Positions 32,275 to 39,932 of a DNA stretch of 41,965 nt are shown here, in pieces; position 1 is the stretch's first letter, and the number at the start of each line of letters is the position of its first letter. The position numbers and the translations under genes are program-made. The DNA is from Nocardia wallacei (GTDB lineage Bacteria > Actinomycetota > Actinomycetes > Mycobacteriales > Mycobacteriaceae), in assembly GCF_029869545.1 (NCBI RefSeq), contig NZ_JARWQD010000287.1, positions 1 through 41,965 on the forward strand. Direction: 5' to 3'. The notes beneath the pieces were generated by a model. The model worked only from the letters and a program-made list of their open reading frames with translations. It had not been told where the DNA came from and did no database searches.

Positions 32275-32289
32275 GAGAATACCATTCTC
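32275..32289. promoter_or_regulatory. Operator copy 7 (exact) upstream of the Rieske operon
   Basis: GAGAATACCATTCTC is exact. It lies 73 bases upstream of the Rieske TTG start and 222 bases upstream of the importer start, so control of the Rieske operon is the stronger case. Confidence 0.86.
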
Positions 32290-32380
32290 ACATTTCAACT
32301 ATCAGATTTCCATGCCACCGGGGTGGTGTCAACGCTCCGGTCGGCCGACGACGTCGTGAGTTGGGCGCCGCGCCGCCGAT

Positions 32381-32401
32381 GAGCATGCGTAGATCATGCT
32401 C
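32381..32401. promoter_or_regulatory. Perfect 7-base inverted repeat, possible second operator
   Basis: GAGCATG (32381-32387) and CATGCTC (32395-32401) are separated by 7 bases. It is closer to the importer gene, 110 bases from its GTG. It is unlike the GAGAAT operator, so a different protein would be needed. Confidence 0.4.
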
Positions 32402-32511
32402 TCCAGAACGCATACATTGATTATCCAATTCTGAGAAGATAGTTTCCATAGGGCCGCGGCGCGACGGCCACGACCGGCATCGCCCGCACGGCTCACGGAG
32501 GAGGAACCACG

Positions 32512-33888
32512 GTGAAACGGCACCGCATAGTTGTTGCCCTGCTGGCGGTCGCGCTGCTGGTGACCGCCGGCTGCGGTCGTGAGGGTGGCACCCGCGAAAC
32601 CCCGGAGGGTGCGGGCCCCGCCGCGACGGGCGACTTCGGCACCCTGTCCGGGGTCTGTGGTCCGGGGAGCGCGAAAAGCGCCTCCGCGCAGGGCGTTACG
32701 GCCTCCGAGATCGAGATCGGCATGTTCTCCGATATCGGCTTCACGAAGAACCCGGACTTCGTCGACGCGGGGAAGGTGTTCACCTCCTGGTGCAACGCGG
32801 CGGGCGGGATCAACGGCCGCAAGCTGGTGACCAACCTGCGCGACACCAAGCTGATGGAGGTCCGTCAGCGCATGCTGGACGCGTGCCGCGAGGACTTCTT
32901 CCTGGTCGGTGGCAGCGCGGCGCTGGACGGGCTGGGGGTGAAGGACCGGCTGTCGTGTCTGCTGCCGGAGTTCCCCGCGCAGGTCAGCCAGACCGCCAAC
33001 ACCGGATCGGACCTGCAGCTGGGCGCCGGATCCTCGGCCGCGGAGCCGGTGAATCCGTACAGCGGTTTCCAGGAGTGGTTGATCAGGGAGGCATACCCGG
33101 GTTCGGCCGGTGCGGTCGGGATGATCAACGGCGACTCACCCATCACCAAGGTCATGGGCGAGAAGCTGAGCGAATCCCTCACGGCGGCGGGCGCGAAGAT
33201 CGTCTACAACGAGCTGTACCCGATCGCGGGCGTCTCGGACTGGACTCCCTACGCGCAGGCGATCAAGGCCAACAATGTCAAGGGTCTCATCTTCTTCGGC
33301 GACTTCCGCTACCTGGCGAAGCTGGAGGACGTGCTCACCAGCATGAACTACAAGCTGGACTGGATCGACGCGAACGCCAACTCCTACAACGGGATGTTCC
33401 TCGACGCGGTGAAGAGTTCGCTGGCTTCGCAGAACAACGTGCTAGACATGAGCGGCACCGCGCCGCTCGACGCGGCCGCGCAGGTCCCCGCGATACAGCA
33501 GCTGAAGGACCTGTTCGAGCAGTATGCCCCGGACGGTGACATCACCTTCCAGGTGCTGCGCGCCTTTCAGTCCTGGCTGCTGTTCGCCAAGTCCGCGAGC
33601 AGCTGCGGCGACGATCTCACGCGCTCCTGCGTTTTCAATGCCGCGAGCAAGGAGACGGCGTGGACCGGTGGCGGCCTGCAGGCGCCCGTCGATCTGTCCC
33701 GGCCGCTGTCGGAACAGACCCGCTGCTTCAATGTGCAGAAGGCGACCCCGGACGGCTGGGAGGCCGCCGATTTCAAGCCGAACAACGGCGTATTCCGTTG
33801 CGGCTACACCGCTTACAGGTACACGCGCGACTTCGGCAAGCCCACCACCCTGGCCGATGTCGGCAAGAGCATGAGCGATCTGAAGTGA
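32512..33888 (+). CDS. ABC importer substrate-binding lipoprotein (Liv/type I periplasmic-binding fold), 458 aa
   Basis: It captures the solute outside the membrane for the importer that follows. The signal peptide RIVVALLAVALLVTAGC has the lipobox TAGC with Cys21. The mature domain begins with GVTASEIEIGMFSDIGFTKNPDFVDAGKVFTSWCNAAGGINGRKL, the classic leucine-isoleucine-valine-binding pattern, and continues with SDWTPYAQAIKANNVKGLIFFGDFRYLAKLEDVL. At 458 aa it is longer than LivJ and has five to six Cys, possibly disulfides. GTG 32512 follows GGAGGAGG. Family relatives also bind aromatic acids and other carboxylates, so the ligand need not be an amino acid. Confidence 0.93.
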   Translation: MKRHRIVVALLAVALLVTAGCGREGGTRETPEGAGPAATGDFGTLSGVCGPGSAKSASAQGVTASEIEIGMFSDIGFTKNPDFVDAGKVFTSWCNAAGGINGRKLVTNLRDTKLMEVRQRMLDACREDFFLVGGSAALDGLGVKDRLSCLLPEFPAQVSQTANTGSDLQLGAGSSAAEPVNPYSGFQEWLIREAYPGSAGAVGMINGDSPITKVMGEKLSESLTAAGAKIVYNELYPIAGVSDWTPYAQAIKANNVKGLIFFGDFRYLAKLEDVLTSMNYKLDWIDANANSYNGMFLDAVKSSLASQNNVLDMSGTAPLDAAAQVPAIQQLKDLFEQYAPDGDITFQVLRAFQSWLLFAKSASSCGDDLTRSCVFNAASKETAWTGGGLQAPVDLSRPLSEQTRCFNVQKATPDGWEAADFKPNNGVFRCGYTAYRYTRDFGKPTTLADVGKSMSDLK

Positions 33889-33904
33889 CGGGGTAGTCCC
33901 ACTG

Positions 33905-36022
33905 ATGGAGCAGTTCCTCGCATTCGGGATCGTCGGTCTCAGCACCGCGGCGATCTATGCCGTCATCGGCAGCGGGCTGGTGCTCACCTACACCACGACC
34001 GGAGTGTTCAACTTCGCGCACGGTGCGGCGGGCATGATCTCGGCATTCGTGTACTGGCAGTTGACCGTCGGCTGGGACTGGCCGGTGCCGATGGCGATCG
34101 TCGCGGTGCTGCTGGTGTTCGCGCCGCTGTTCGGCCTGGTATTCGGCAAGGCGCTGGCGCCGACGCAGGGACTCGGTGACGCCGAGAAGCTGGTGATGAC
34201 CATCGCGCTGCTCAGCGGCCTGATCGTGCTGGCGCGGTGGATCTGGGACCCCAACGAATCACGGTCGCTGACACGGTTCTTCGCGGATCGGCCGTCGATC
34301 GATGTCGGTCCGGTCACGATCACCTGGCATCAGGCGCTCACCATGGCCGTCGCCGTCGCGGTCGCCGTCGGCCTGCGAATTCTGCTGTACCGCACCAGAA
34401 CCGGCGCCGAGATGCGGGCGACCGTGGACGATCGCGCCCTGGCGGGGCTGACCGGCGCGGATCCGCGGCGGGCCAACAGGATCGCCTGGATCCTGGGCAT
34501 CGAGCTGGCCGCGATCGGTGGCATCCTCATCGCACCGACCGTGGCGCTGGACGCCGCGCAGCTGTCGCTGCTGATCGTGAGCGCCTACACCGCGGCCATC
34601 TTCGGCCGGCTGCGGAACCTGCCGATGACCTTCGCGGGCGCGGTGGTGGTCGGGCTGCTGGAGAGCTACCTCACCGGGTACCTCCCGCAGAACGAGTACC
34701 TGCCGGGTCTGCGGCTGGCGGCGCCCGCGCTGCTGTTGTTCGTGGCGCTGCTGGTATTTCCGCACGGGCGGCTGCGCGGCCGGGACCGGACGCTGAAATC
34801 GGTTCCGCTGCCGTCGGTCAACGGCTCGGTGGCCTTCGCCGCCGCGGTCGTGGTGCTCGGCCTCATGCTCGCCACCATGCTCGGCGAGGCCGATCTGATC
34901 ACCTACGGCGCGATGTTCGCCTGGGGCATGATCGCGCTGTCCTACGTGCCGCTGCTCGGGTTCGCCGGGCAGATCTCGCTGTGCCAGCTCAGCCTGGCCG
35001 GGATCGGGGCGGTGGCCTACGCGCATCTTGGGCCCGACGGTCAATGGTGGGCCCTGCTCGCGGCCATGGGCATCGCCGGGATCGTCGGCGCGGTGATCGC
35101 CGTTCCGGCGCTGCGGCTTTCGGGGGTGTACATGGCGCTGGCGACGGCGGCCTTCGCCGTGGTGCTGGATCGGTGGATCTTCACGCTGCCGTCGTTCGAA
35201 CTGCTCGGGGTGCGGGTCGCGCTGTTCGACCAGGGTTCCATATCCCTGGCCGGGCCCCGGCTGTTCGGGCTGGCCCTGGACTCCACCGCCGAGGTGACCG
35301 TCTTCGCCGCGGTGTGCCTGGCGGTGGTGGGGCTGGCCGTTGCGGCGTTGCGGCGCAGCAGGTTCGGGCGGCGCCTGATCGCGCTGCGCGACAGCGAAGC
35401 CGCCTATGCCACCCTCGGCGGCAGCCTGATCGCGGCGCGGGTGCTGGTCTTCGCCCTGGCGGCCGCCATCGCGGGGCTGGGCGGGGCGCTGTACGGGATG
35501 CAGCTGCGGGCCGTGGCGCCGGAGCAGTTCAATCTGGTTGCCGGGCTGCCGATCTTCCTGATCGTGACCATCGCCGGGCTCGGCGCGGTCGGTGCGGGCA
35601 TGTTCACCGGACTGGTATTCGCGGGTCCGCTCAACGTGATTCCCGTGCTGTGGCCCGGGCTGCAGAACCTGGCGCAGGTGCTGCCGTCGCTGGGCGGCAT
35701 CGCGTTCGGCGGCGGCGTGCTGCGGGAGGGGGCGATCGCGCCGATGCGCAGCGAGTGGTTCCCGATGTTGCGGGATCGGATCGTGACGCCGGTGCTCGTG
35801 CTGGCGATACTCGGACTGTGGGGGCTGCGCGTGCTCGACGCCATCGATGGGTGGCAGTTCACCTTCGGTGCGGTGGTAGCCGTCGTGGCAGGCCGCATCT
35901 GGCACGGTGCGCGGACGCGGTCGGGACCGGCCGACGTGCCCGTGGAGTGGTGGGGGATCACGCGCCCGTGGACCGCGAAGGACGGGGAGGTGCTCGACCG
36001 TGCCGTCGCTACTGGAAGTTGA
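33905..36022 (+). CDS. Fused LivH-LivM ABC permease, 705 aa
   Basis: A single polypeptide carries both membrane subunits of a branched-chain-amino-acid-type importer. Residues 1-290 are LivH-like: FLAFGIVGLSTAAIYAVIGSGLVLTYTTTGVFNFAHGAAGMIS, with the EMRATVDDRALAGLTGADPRRANRIAW cytoplasmic loop. Residues about 300-650 are LivM-like, with LGFAGQISLCQLSLAGIGAVAYA and the ALRRSRFGRRLIALRDSEAAYATLGG loop. Around 16-18 hydrophobic segments are expected. A hydrophilic C-terminal tail (VPVEWWGITRPWTAKDGE) follows. LivH-LivM fusions are known in actinobacteria. The gene starts 16 bases after the binding protein and overlaps the next ATPase start. Confidence 0.94.
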   Translation: MEQFLAFGIVGLSTAAIYAVIGSGLVLTYTTTGVFNFAHGAAGMISAFVYWQLTVGWDWPVPMAIVAVLLVFAPLFGLVFGKALAPTQGLGDAEKLVMTIALLSGLIVLARWIWDPNESRSLTRFFADRPSIDVGPVTITWHQALTMAVAVAVAVGLRILLYRTRTGAEMRATVDDRALAGLTGADPRRANRIAWILGIELAAIGGILIAPTVALDAAQLSLLIVSAYTAAIFGRLRNLPMTFAGAVVVGLLESYLTGYLPQNEYLPGLRLAAPALLLFVALLVFPHGRLRGRDRTLKSVPLPSVNGSVAFAAAVVVLGLMLATMLGEADLITYGAMFAWGMIALSYVPLLGFAGQISLCQLSLAGIGAVAYAHLGPDGQWWALLAAMGIAGIVGAVIAVPALRLSGVYMALATAAFAVVLDRWIFTLPSFELLGVRVALFDQGSISLAGPRLFGLALDSTAEVTVFAAVCLAVVGLAVAALRRSRFGRRLIALRDSEAAYATLGGSLIAARVLVFALAAAIAGLGGALYGMQLRAVAPEQFNLVAGLPIFLIVTIAGLGAVGAGMFTGLVFAGPLNVIPVLWPGLQNLAQVLPSLGGIAFGGGVLREGAIAPMRSEWFPMLRDRIVTPVLVLAILGLWGLRVLDAIDGWQFTFGAVVAVVAGRIWHGARTRSGPADVPVEWWGITRPWTAKDGEVLDRAVATGS

Positions 36023-36812
36023 CGATGTCTCCGTCGTCTTCGGCGGCAACCGGGCGCTCGACGGCGCCGGGTTGCGGGCCGAACGCGGGGCCGTGACCGG
36101 GCTGATCGGGCCCAACGGCGCCGGTAAGAGCACGCTGTTCGATGTCGTCTGCGGGCTGCGCAGGCCGACCGGCGGGCGGGTGGCGATCGACGGCCGCGAC
36201 GTCACCCGGTTCGGCCCGGCGCGCCGGGCCCCGCGCGGGCGGGCGCGCCCCGTCCAGCGCCGGGGGCGGGGGGGGGGGGGGGCTAGCGCCGGCCGCGCCG
36301 TCACCCGGTGCGGCCCGGCGCGCCGGGCCCGGCACGGGCTGGCCCGCACCTTCCAGCGCCTGGAACTGTTCGGGCGCTTGACCGTTCGCGACAACCTGCT
36401 GGTGGCCGCGGAGCTGGGCGGGAATCGGCGGCAGGCGGCGGGGATCGTCACCGGCATCATCGATCGGCTCGGCCTGCACGAGGTGGCCGACACCTCCGCC
36501 GACGCGCTGCCGACCGGCACCGCGCGCCTGGTGGAGGTGGGTCGCGCGATCGCGGCACGCCCCAGCCTGATCCTGCTCGACGAACCGGCCGCGGGCCAGA
36601 ACCACAGCGAGACGGCACTGTTCGGTGACCTGCTGCGCTCGCTGGCCGCCGACGGCACCGCGGTACTGCTGGTCGAACACGATATGGGCCTGGTGATGAA
36701 CGTCTGCGACGAGGTGTACGTGCTCGACCTCGGCAAAGTGATCGCCTCGGGTCCGCCCGCGGTCATCCGCGAGGACCAGGTCGTGCGGGCGGCGTACCTG
36801 GGGGACATATGA
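36000..36812 (+). CDS. livG: Liv-type ABC importer ATPase 1 (LivG-like), carrying a suspicious 33-residue duplication, 270 aa as read
   Basis: This ATPase drives import with the next gene's product. Walker A GPNGAGKS is at residues 37-44, the Q-loop is in ARTFQRLELF (Gln119), the signature region reads LPTGTARLVEVGRAI instead of LSGGQ, Walker B is LILLDEPAAGQNH and the H-loop LLVEHDMG. Residues 68-100 repeat the block 101-133 in a degraded form and include a 15-base G run. Without it the protein would be 237 aa, normal for LivG. The insert is exactly 99 bases, so the frame survives. GTG 36000 has GGGGAGG nine bases upstream. I call the gene functional and the insert probably a sequence error. 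Confidence 0.88.
   Translation: MPSLLEVDDVSVVFGGNRALDGAGLRAERGAVTGLIGPNGAGKSTLFDVVCGLRRPTGGRVAIDGRDVTRFGPARRAPRGRARPVQRRGRGGGGASAGRAVTRCGPARRARHGLARTFQRLELFGRLTVRDNLLVAAELGGNRRQAAGIVTGIIDRLGLHEVADTSADALPTGTARLVEVGRAIAARPSLILLDEPAAGQNHSETALFGDLLRSLAADGTAVLLVEHDMGLVMNVCDEVYVLDLGKVIASGPPAVIREDQVVRAAYLGDI
36201..36299. repeat. 99-base imperfect tandem duplication with a 15-G run, probable misassembly
   Basis: GTCACCCGGTTCGGCCCGGC at 36201 recurs at 36300 as GTCACCCGGTGCGGCCCGGC, and the next 40 bases match with scattered differences up to TCCAGCGCC. The copy is followed by G5-C-G15 (36262-36282), then CTAGCGCCGGCCGCGCC, which has no counterpart in the second copy. Confidence 0.7.
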
Positions 36813-36830
36813 CCGACCGGAGGGAGCGGC

Positions 36831-37586
36831 GTGAGCGTGCGTGACATACCCGAAACCGTCACGGCGGCAGCCGACGTGGCGGCGCCCGGCCTGCTGGCCC
36901 TGCGTGCGGTGCGGGCGGGATACGGTGGGATCACCGTGCTGCACGGTGTGGATCTGGAGGTCGGGGCGGGGCAGGTGGTGGCGCTGCTGGGGCCCAACGG
37001 GGCGGGCAAGACCACCGCGCTGAAGGTCGTTGCGGGCGTGCATCCGGTGACCTCCGGGCGGCTGGTGCTGGGCGGGCGGGATGTGACCGGTGCCGACCCG
37101 CGCGATCTGGCCCGGGCGGGGGTGTGCCTGATTCCGGAGGGGCGCGGGGTGTTTCCGAATCTCACCGTGCGCGACAACCTGCTGATGATGACGTTCACCG
37201 GACGGTCGCGGGCGGAGATCGAGGAGCGTGCGTTCGGCCGGTTTCCCGTGCTGGGCAAGCGTTCCGGTCAGATCGCGGGCACCCTGTCCGGCGGCGAACA
37301 GCAGATGCTGGCACTGGCCCGCGGGCTGGCCACCGACCCGGCCGTGCTGCTGCTGGACGAGCTGTCGATGGGCCTGGCGCCCTTGGTCGTCGGGCAGCTC
37401 TATGACGAGGTGGCCGAGATCGCCCGCCAGGGGGTCGCGGTGCTGGTGGTCGAGCAGTTCGCCGCGGCGGTCCTCGATATCGCCGACCGCGCGGCGGTGC
37501 TGGTGCGCGGCCAGGTCCGGCGCGACGGCAGTCCGGACGGAATCCGCGACGAATTGGCAGCCCTCTACCTAGGAAGTTCGACATGA
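36831..37586 (+). CDS. livF: Liv-type ABC importer ATPase 2 (LivF-like), 251 aa
   Basis: Walker A GPNGAGKT is at residues 54-61, the Q-loop is replaced by the LivF-type IPEGRGVFPNLTVRDNL, the signature LSGGEQQMLALARGL is near 142-156, Walker B LLLDELSMGLAPL and the H-loop LVVEQFAAAVL follow. The protein has an N-terminal extension of about 20 residues (SVRDIPETVTAAADVAAPG) ahead of the usual LxxV strand. GTG 36831 has GGAGGGA five bases upstream. The stop overlaps the next gene's ATG (ATGA). It completes the importer together with the binding protein, the fused permease and the first ATPase. Confidence 0.95.
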   Translation: MSVRDIPETVTAAADVAAPGLLALRAVRAGYGGITVLHGVDLEVGAGQVVALLGPNGAGKTTALKVVAGVHPVTSGRLVLGGRDVTGADPRDLARAGVCLIPEGRGVFPNLTVRDNLLMMTFTGRSRAEIEERAFGRFPVLGKRSGQIAGTLSGGEQQMLALARGLATDPAVLLLDELSMGLAPLVVGQLYDEVAEIARQGVAVLVVEQFAAAVLDIADRAAVLVRGQVRRDGSPDGIRDELAALYLGSST

Positions 37587-37951
37587 GTGAAACCCGCGCG
37601 GAGCGGTTCGTCCGCGAATTGCAGGAGTTGAAGATCCCCGATCCGGCGGCCGGGCGTTCGGCGCTGTGGCTGCGGCTCGGGGTGGCGCTGATGGTGGCCG
37701 GGCCCGTGGTGGCCGTGCTGGCGTATTTCCTGGCGCACGGCACCACCGACCCGCTGGCCCAGCGCGACGCCATCACGCTCGCCCTCGGCGGGGTCGCGGT
37801 GAGCGTGGTGGGATCGGCGCTGTTCCTGCGCTATTCGCTGACCAACTTCCTGCGGTTCTGGCTGGCACGGCAGTCCCACGACCTGGACGAGCTCGGAAAT
37901 CGGGTGGTGGGCAGCGAGATTCGGCTGGACGGTGTCGGTTCGACGCCGTGA
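37583..37951 (+). CDS. Small two-helix membrane protein at the end of the importer cassette, 122 aa
   Basis: I do not recognise the family. A charged N-terminal helix (SETRAERFVRELQELKIPDP) precedes two membrane segments, LWLRLGVALMVAGPVVAVLAYFLAHG (about 27-52) and ITLALGGVAVSVVGSALFLRYSLTNFLRF (about 64-92). A hydrophilic tail (ARQSHDLDELGNRVVGSEIRLDG) follows. The ATG overlaps the livF stop by four bases, so expression is coupled to the importer. A role as an importer accessory or membrane assembly factor is inferred from position only. Confidence 0.82.
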   Translation: MSETRAERFVRELQELKIPDPAAGRSALWLRLGVALMVAGPVVAVLAYFLAHGTTDPLAQRDAITLALGGVAVSVVGSALFLRYSLTNFLRFWLARQSHDLDELGNRVVGSEIRLDGVGSTP

Positions 37952-37974
37952 GCCGGGGAGAGGGAGGTGTGCAG

Positions 37975-39168
37975 GTGTCCGAGGACACGAATGCCGAAGG
38001 CATGAACTTCGACCTGTCGGAGGATCAGCAGCTGATCCGCGCGTCGGTGGCCGAGCTGTGCCGCAAGTTCGACGACCACTACTGGATGGAGAAGGATCGC
38101 GCGCACGAATTTCCGTCCGAGTTCTACCAGGCCATCGCCGACGGCGGCTGGCTGGGCCTGACCATTCCCGAGGAGTACGGCGGTCACGGCCTGGGGATCA
38201 CCGAGGCCACCCTGCTGGCCGAGGAGGTCTCCCGCTCCGGCGGCGGCATGAACGCCGCCAGTTCCATCCACATGTCGATCTTCGGCATGCATCCGGTGGT
38301 CGTGCACGGGTCCGAGGAGCTCAAGCGGCGCACGCTGCCCCGGGTGGCCACCGGCGATCTGCACGTCTGCTTCGGGGTGACGGAACCCGGTGCGGGACTG
38401 GACACTCCGCGCATCAAGACCTTCGCGCGCCGCGACGGCGACCACTACCTCGTGAACGGCCGCAAGGTGTGGATCTCCAAGGCGGTGGAGTCGGAGAAGA
38501 TCCTGCTGCTGACCCGGACGCAGAGCTACGACGACGTCACCAGGAAGACCGACGGGATGACGCTGTTCCTCACCGATCTCGATCGCGACCACGTCGACAT
38601 CCGGCCGATCGCCAAGATGGGCCGCAATGCCGTCACCTCCAGCGAGGTGTTCATCGATGATCTGCGAATCCCGGTGCGGGACAGGGTGGGCGAAGAGGGC
38701 GAGGGATTCCGGTACCTGCTCGACGGTCTCAATCCGGAGCGGATGCTGATCGCGGCCGAGGCGCTCGGACTCGGCCGCGTCGCGCTGGACCGGGCCGTGC
38801 GCTACGCCAAGGAACGCGTGGTCTTCGACCGTCCCATCGGCATGAACCAGGCCATCCAGTTCCCGCTGGCCGACTCGCTGGCCCGCCTGGATGCCGCCGA
38901 ACTGATGCTGCGCAAGGCGACCTGGCGCTACGACAACGGCAAACCCTGTGGGCGCGAGGCGAATACGGCGAAATACCTGTGCGCCGACGCGGGGTTCACC
39001 GCCGCGGACCGTGCGCTGCAGACCCACGGCGGGATGGGGTACTCCGAGGAGTATCACGTCTCGCGCTACTTCCGGGAGGCGCGCGTGATGCGCATCGCCC
39101 CGGTCAGCCAGGAAATGATCCTGAACTACCTGGGTTCGCACACCCTGGGATTGCCGAGGAGCTACTGA
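37975..39168 (+). CDS. Acyl-CoA dehydrogenase, single-polypeptide type, 397 aa
   Basis: A full homomeric-type ACAD, unlike the paired ones. MNFDLSEDQQLIRASVAELCRKFDDHYWMEKD is at the N-terminus, FGVTEPGAGLDTPRIKTFARRDGDHYLVNGRKVWIS in the middle (note EPGAGLD instead of EPxxGSD), LNPERMLIAAEALGLGRVALDRAVRYAKERVVFDRPIG, and LQTHGGMGYSEEYHVSRYFREARVMRIAPVSQEMILNYLG at the end. There is no GGTSEI signature. GTG 37975 is chosen because GGGAGG lies six bases upstream; ATG 38002 is possible. The stop overlaps the next ATG by one base (TGATG). It follows the importer genes and probably acts early on the imported compound once activated by CoA. Confidence 0.92.
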   Translation: MSEDTNAEGMNFDLSEDQQLIRASVAELCRKFDDHYWMEKDRAHEFPSEFYQAIADGGWLGLTIPEEYGGHGLGITEATLLAEEVSRSGGGMNAASSIHMSIFGMHPVVVHGSEELKRRTLPRVATGDLHVCFGVTEPGAGLDTPRIKTFARRDGDHYLVNGRKVWISKAVESEKILLLTRTQSYDDVTRKTDGMTLFLTDLDRDHVDIRPIAKMGRNAVTSSEVFIDDLRIPVRDRVGEEGEGFRYLLDGLNPERMLIAAEALGLGRVALDRAVRYAKERVVFDRPIGMNQAIQFPLADSLARLDAAELMLRKATWRYDNGKPCGREANTAKYLCADAGFTAADRALQTHGGMGYSEEYHVSRYFREARVMRIAPVSQEMILNYLGSHTLGLPRSY

Positions 39169-39932
39169 TGGCGAATCAGACACTGTTCGATCTCACCGGC
39201 CGGTCGGCCCTGGTCACCAGGGCGGCGGGGGGAATCGGCTCGGCCGTCGCGCAGGCGCTGGCCGCCGCGGGGGCGGCGGTGCTCGTCACCGACCTCGACG
39301 GCGCCGCGGCGGCCGCGGTGGCGGAGAAGATCGCCGGAAACGGCGGTACCGCAGCGCATTTCGCGCTGGACGTGACCGATCGTGAGGCGGCGGGTGCCGC
39401 CGCCGAACGGGCCGCGGGCCTGGCGGGCGGTGCGCTGCACATCGTGGTGAACAATGCCGGTGTCACCGCGCCCGCGATGTTCGCCGACACCACGGCGGAA
39501 TCGGTGCGGCGGCTGTTCGACATCCACGCCCTGGGCACCGTCAACTGCACGCAGGCCGCGCTGCCGTTCGTTCCGACCGACGGCACCGGGCGGATCATCA
39601 ACGTGACCTCCGCCGCCGGGATCGTGGGAACCCTGGGACAGGTGAACTACTCGGCCGCCAAGGCGGCGATCATCGGAATCACCAAATCCCTGGCAAAGGA
39701 GTTGGCGCGCAAGAACATTCTGGTCAACGCGCTGGCCCCGCTGGCCGCCACGCCGATGACGGAGACCATCCGCACCAACGAGAAGTTCTCCGAGCAGATG
39801 CTCAACCGAATCCTGCTGCGCCGCTGGGCCGAACCGGAGGAGGTCGCGGGCGCGTTCGTCTTCCTGGCCTCCGATGCCGCGTCGTTCATCACCGGGCAGG
39901 TGCTGCCGGTGGACGGCGGCACGGTGATCTGA
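39168..39932 (+). CDS. Short-chain dehydrogenase (FabG-like) with an altered cofactor motif, 254 aa
   Basis: A 3-oxoacyl/3-hydroxyacyl-type SDR. The catalytic elements VNNAGVTAPAMF, INVTSAAGIVGTLGQVNYSAAKAA (Ser and Tyr-x3-Lys) and the C-terminal ITGQVLPVDGGTVI are canonical. The glycine-rich cofactor loop reads VTRAAGGIGSA, so the first Gly of TGxxxGxG is Arg. Another Gly in the loop is kept, so NAD(P) binding may persist, but the change is notable. DLDG after the second strand suggests NAD preference. The ATG overlaps the ACAD stop by one base, and the stop overlaps the CoA-transferase ATG (TGATGG). Confidence 0.9.
   Translation: MANQTLFDLTGRSALVTRAAGGIGSAVAQALAAAGAAVLVTDLDGAAAAAVAEKIAGNGGTAAHFALDVTDREAAGAAAERAAGLAGGALHIVVNNAGVTAPAMFADTTAESVRRLFDIHALGTVNCTQAALPFVPTDGTGRIINVTSAAGIVGTLGQVNYSAAKAAIIGITKSLAKELARKNILVNALAPLAATPMTETIRTNEKFSEQMLNRILLRRWAEPEEVAGAFVFLASDAASFITGQVLPVDGGTVI

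Larger units (their letters stand above)
32202..32511. promoter_or_regulatory. Divergent promoter region between the Rieske operon and the ABC importer operon
   Basis: This 310-base gap has no gene. It holds exact operator copy 7 (32275-32289) near the Rieske side. An inverted repeat GAGCATG-N7-CATGCTC lies at 32381-32401. On the importer side is an AT-rich patch (32410-32450) with a weak operator-like GAGAAG-ATA-GTTTCC at 32433-32447. The strong ribosome site GGAGGAGG precedes the importer GTG. Confidence 0.7.

Noticed and set aside
32202..32291. Longer Rieske protein from ATG 32291
   Set aside because: It would translate through the operator, lacks a ribosome site, and adds residues not found at the family's N-terminus.
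32433..32447. GAGAAG-ATA-GTTTCC as an eighth operator upstream of the importer
   Set aside because: The right arm matches only 3 of 6 positions; kept only as a remark in the promoter entry.
34259..37258. 999-residue open frame on the minus strand
   Set aside because: It is the antisense of the importer permease and ATPase genes, rich in Arg/Pro/His, with no recognisable domain. High GC leaves long shadow frames open.
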